Origin: an alpha proteobacterium SCGC AAA288-E13
GTDB lineage: Bacteria; Pseudomonadota; Alphaproteobacteria; Pelagibacterales; Pelagibacteraceae
DNA: 7,082 nucleotides
Reading direction: 5' to 3'
Assembly (NCBI GenBank): GCA_000504605.1
Contig: AZHQ01000014.1
Coordinates: 12,776-19,857 of the forward strand
Shown: positions 6,993 to 7,082 of the stretch, piece by piece
How positions within the stretch are numbered: the stretch's first letter is position 1
Layout: the number at the start of each line of letters is the position of its first letter
The notes under the pieces: model-generated
The model's input: only the letters and a program-made list of their open reading frames with translations
What the model was told of the DNA's origin: nothing
Database searches by the model: none
Made by a program: the position numbers and the translations under genes

Positions 6993-7082
6993 TTGATCAT
7001 TTTTATCTTCTTCATCGTCCCAACTTTCGAATTCATCGTCGTCTGAACTTATTTTTTTTCTTTTTTCTGGAAACTTGATTAT
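6987..7082 (-). CDS. Fragment of an unidentified acidic protein beyond the purM junction
   Basis: From the window edge the - strand is open for 31 codons. It reads IIKFPEKRKK followed by a strongly acidic stretch with SSDDDEFESWDDEED, and stops at TAG 6989-6987. The composition (a basic patch, then Asp/Glu/Ser with one Trp) looks like genuine coding sequence, unlike the hydrophobic + strand reading. The IIKFPEKRK beginning resembles N-termini of small cytosolic proteins, so this could be the start of a gene cut off by the junction, or equally an acidic C-terminal tail. The stop codon lies inside purM-derived sequence, so the natural end of this protein is probably not present. I do not recognise the family. 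Confidence 0.35.
   Translation of the reverse strand: MIKFPEKRKKISSDDDEFESWDDEEDKNDQK
6990..6996. other. Sequence junction inside purM
   Basis: PurM identity runs without a gap up to GAEPLF (codon ending at 6992) and ends at once. The following 90 bases read best as an acidic peptide on the other strand. The join lies next to T runs around the palindrome TGATCA (6994-6999). No inverted repeat end, target duplication or transposase sequence is visible, so an insertion sequence edge is not supported. A chimeric contig end or a rearrangement are the main explanations. Confidence 0.6.

Noticed and set aside
6993..7049. The + strand continuation of the purM frame as a hydrophobic C-terminus
   Set aside because: It shows no resemblance to PurM after GAEPLF and looks like the antisense of an acidic coding stretch.
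1..7082. tRNA or rRNA genes, CRISPR arrays, insertion sequences, or a new defence or mobile system
   Set aside because: Spacers are all shorter than about 90 bases, no direct repeat series or terminal repeats are visible, and nearly all DNA is covered by recognisable metabolic or membrane genes.

Overview
The window is very AT-rich, gene-dense DNA with spacers of only tens of bases and few Shine-Dalgarno sequences. This suggests a streamlined marine-type alphaproteobacterium of the SAR11/HIMB59 kind, or a similarly reduced genome. The best support for Alphaproteobacteria is PurF, which has the cluster-free C-terminal motif TDHYFTGDYP as I remember it from that class, and its cvpA-purF order. 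The taxonomic call is inference; no 16S or other marker gene is present.

Layout. On the + strand: the last 81 codons of an RND/MMPL-family exporter (1-246), cvpA (286-822), purF (809-2257, TTG start overlapping cvpA) and a small HD-domain protein with a PhnZ-like set of metal ligands (2265-2819). A short convergent gap follows. On the - strand, read from right to left: purL (from 6610) and then purQ (3658-2864). A divergent spacer (6611-6692) leads to purM on the + strand, which loses its identity after base 6992.

Theme. Four genes belong to de novo IMP synthesis: PurF (step 1, phosphoribosylamine formation), PurL with PurQ (step 4, FGAM synthesis) and PurM (step 5, AIR synthesis). PurL is not the roughly 740-residue form usual in Alphaproteobacteria. 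It carries an N-terminal PurS-like extension fused to the synthetase (PurSL type), paired with a long separate PurQ.

Two breaks need attention. The purL frame closes at 3791, but its true C-terminal end continues for about 48 codons in another frame, down to an ATGA overlap with the purQ start, so there is a one-base frame error at an A-tract. Near base 6992 purM changes abruptly into unrelated DNA whose more protein-like reading is an acidic peptide on the - strand; this looks like a rearrangement or a chimeric contig end. I found no RNA genes, CRISPR arrays, insertion sequences or defence systems, and no convincing new system.
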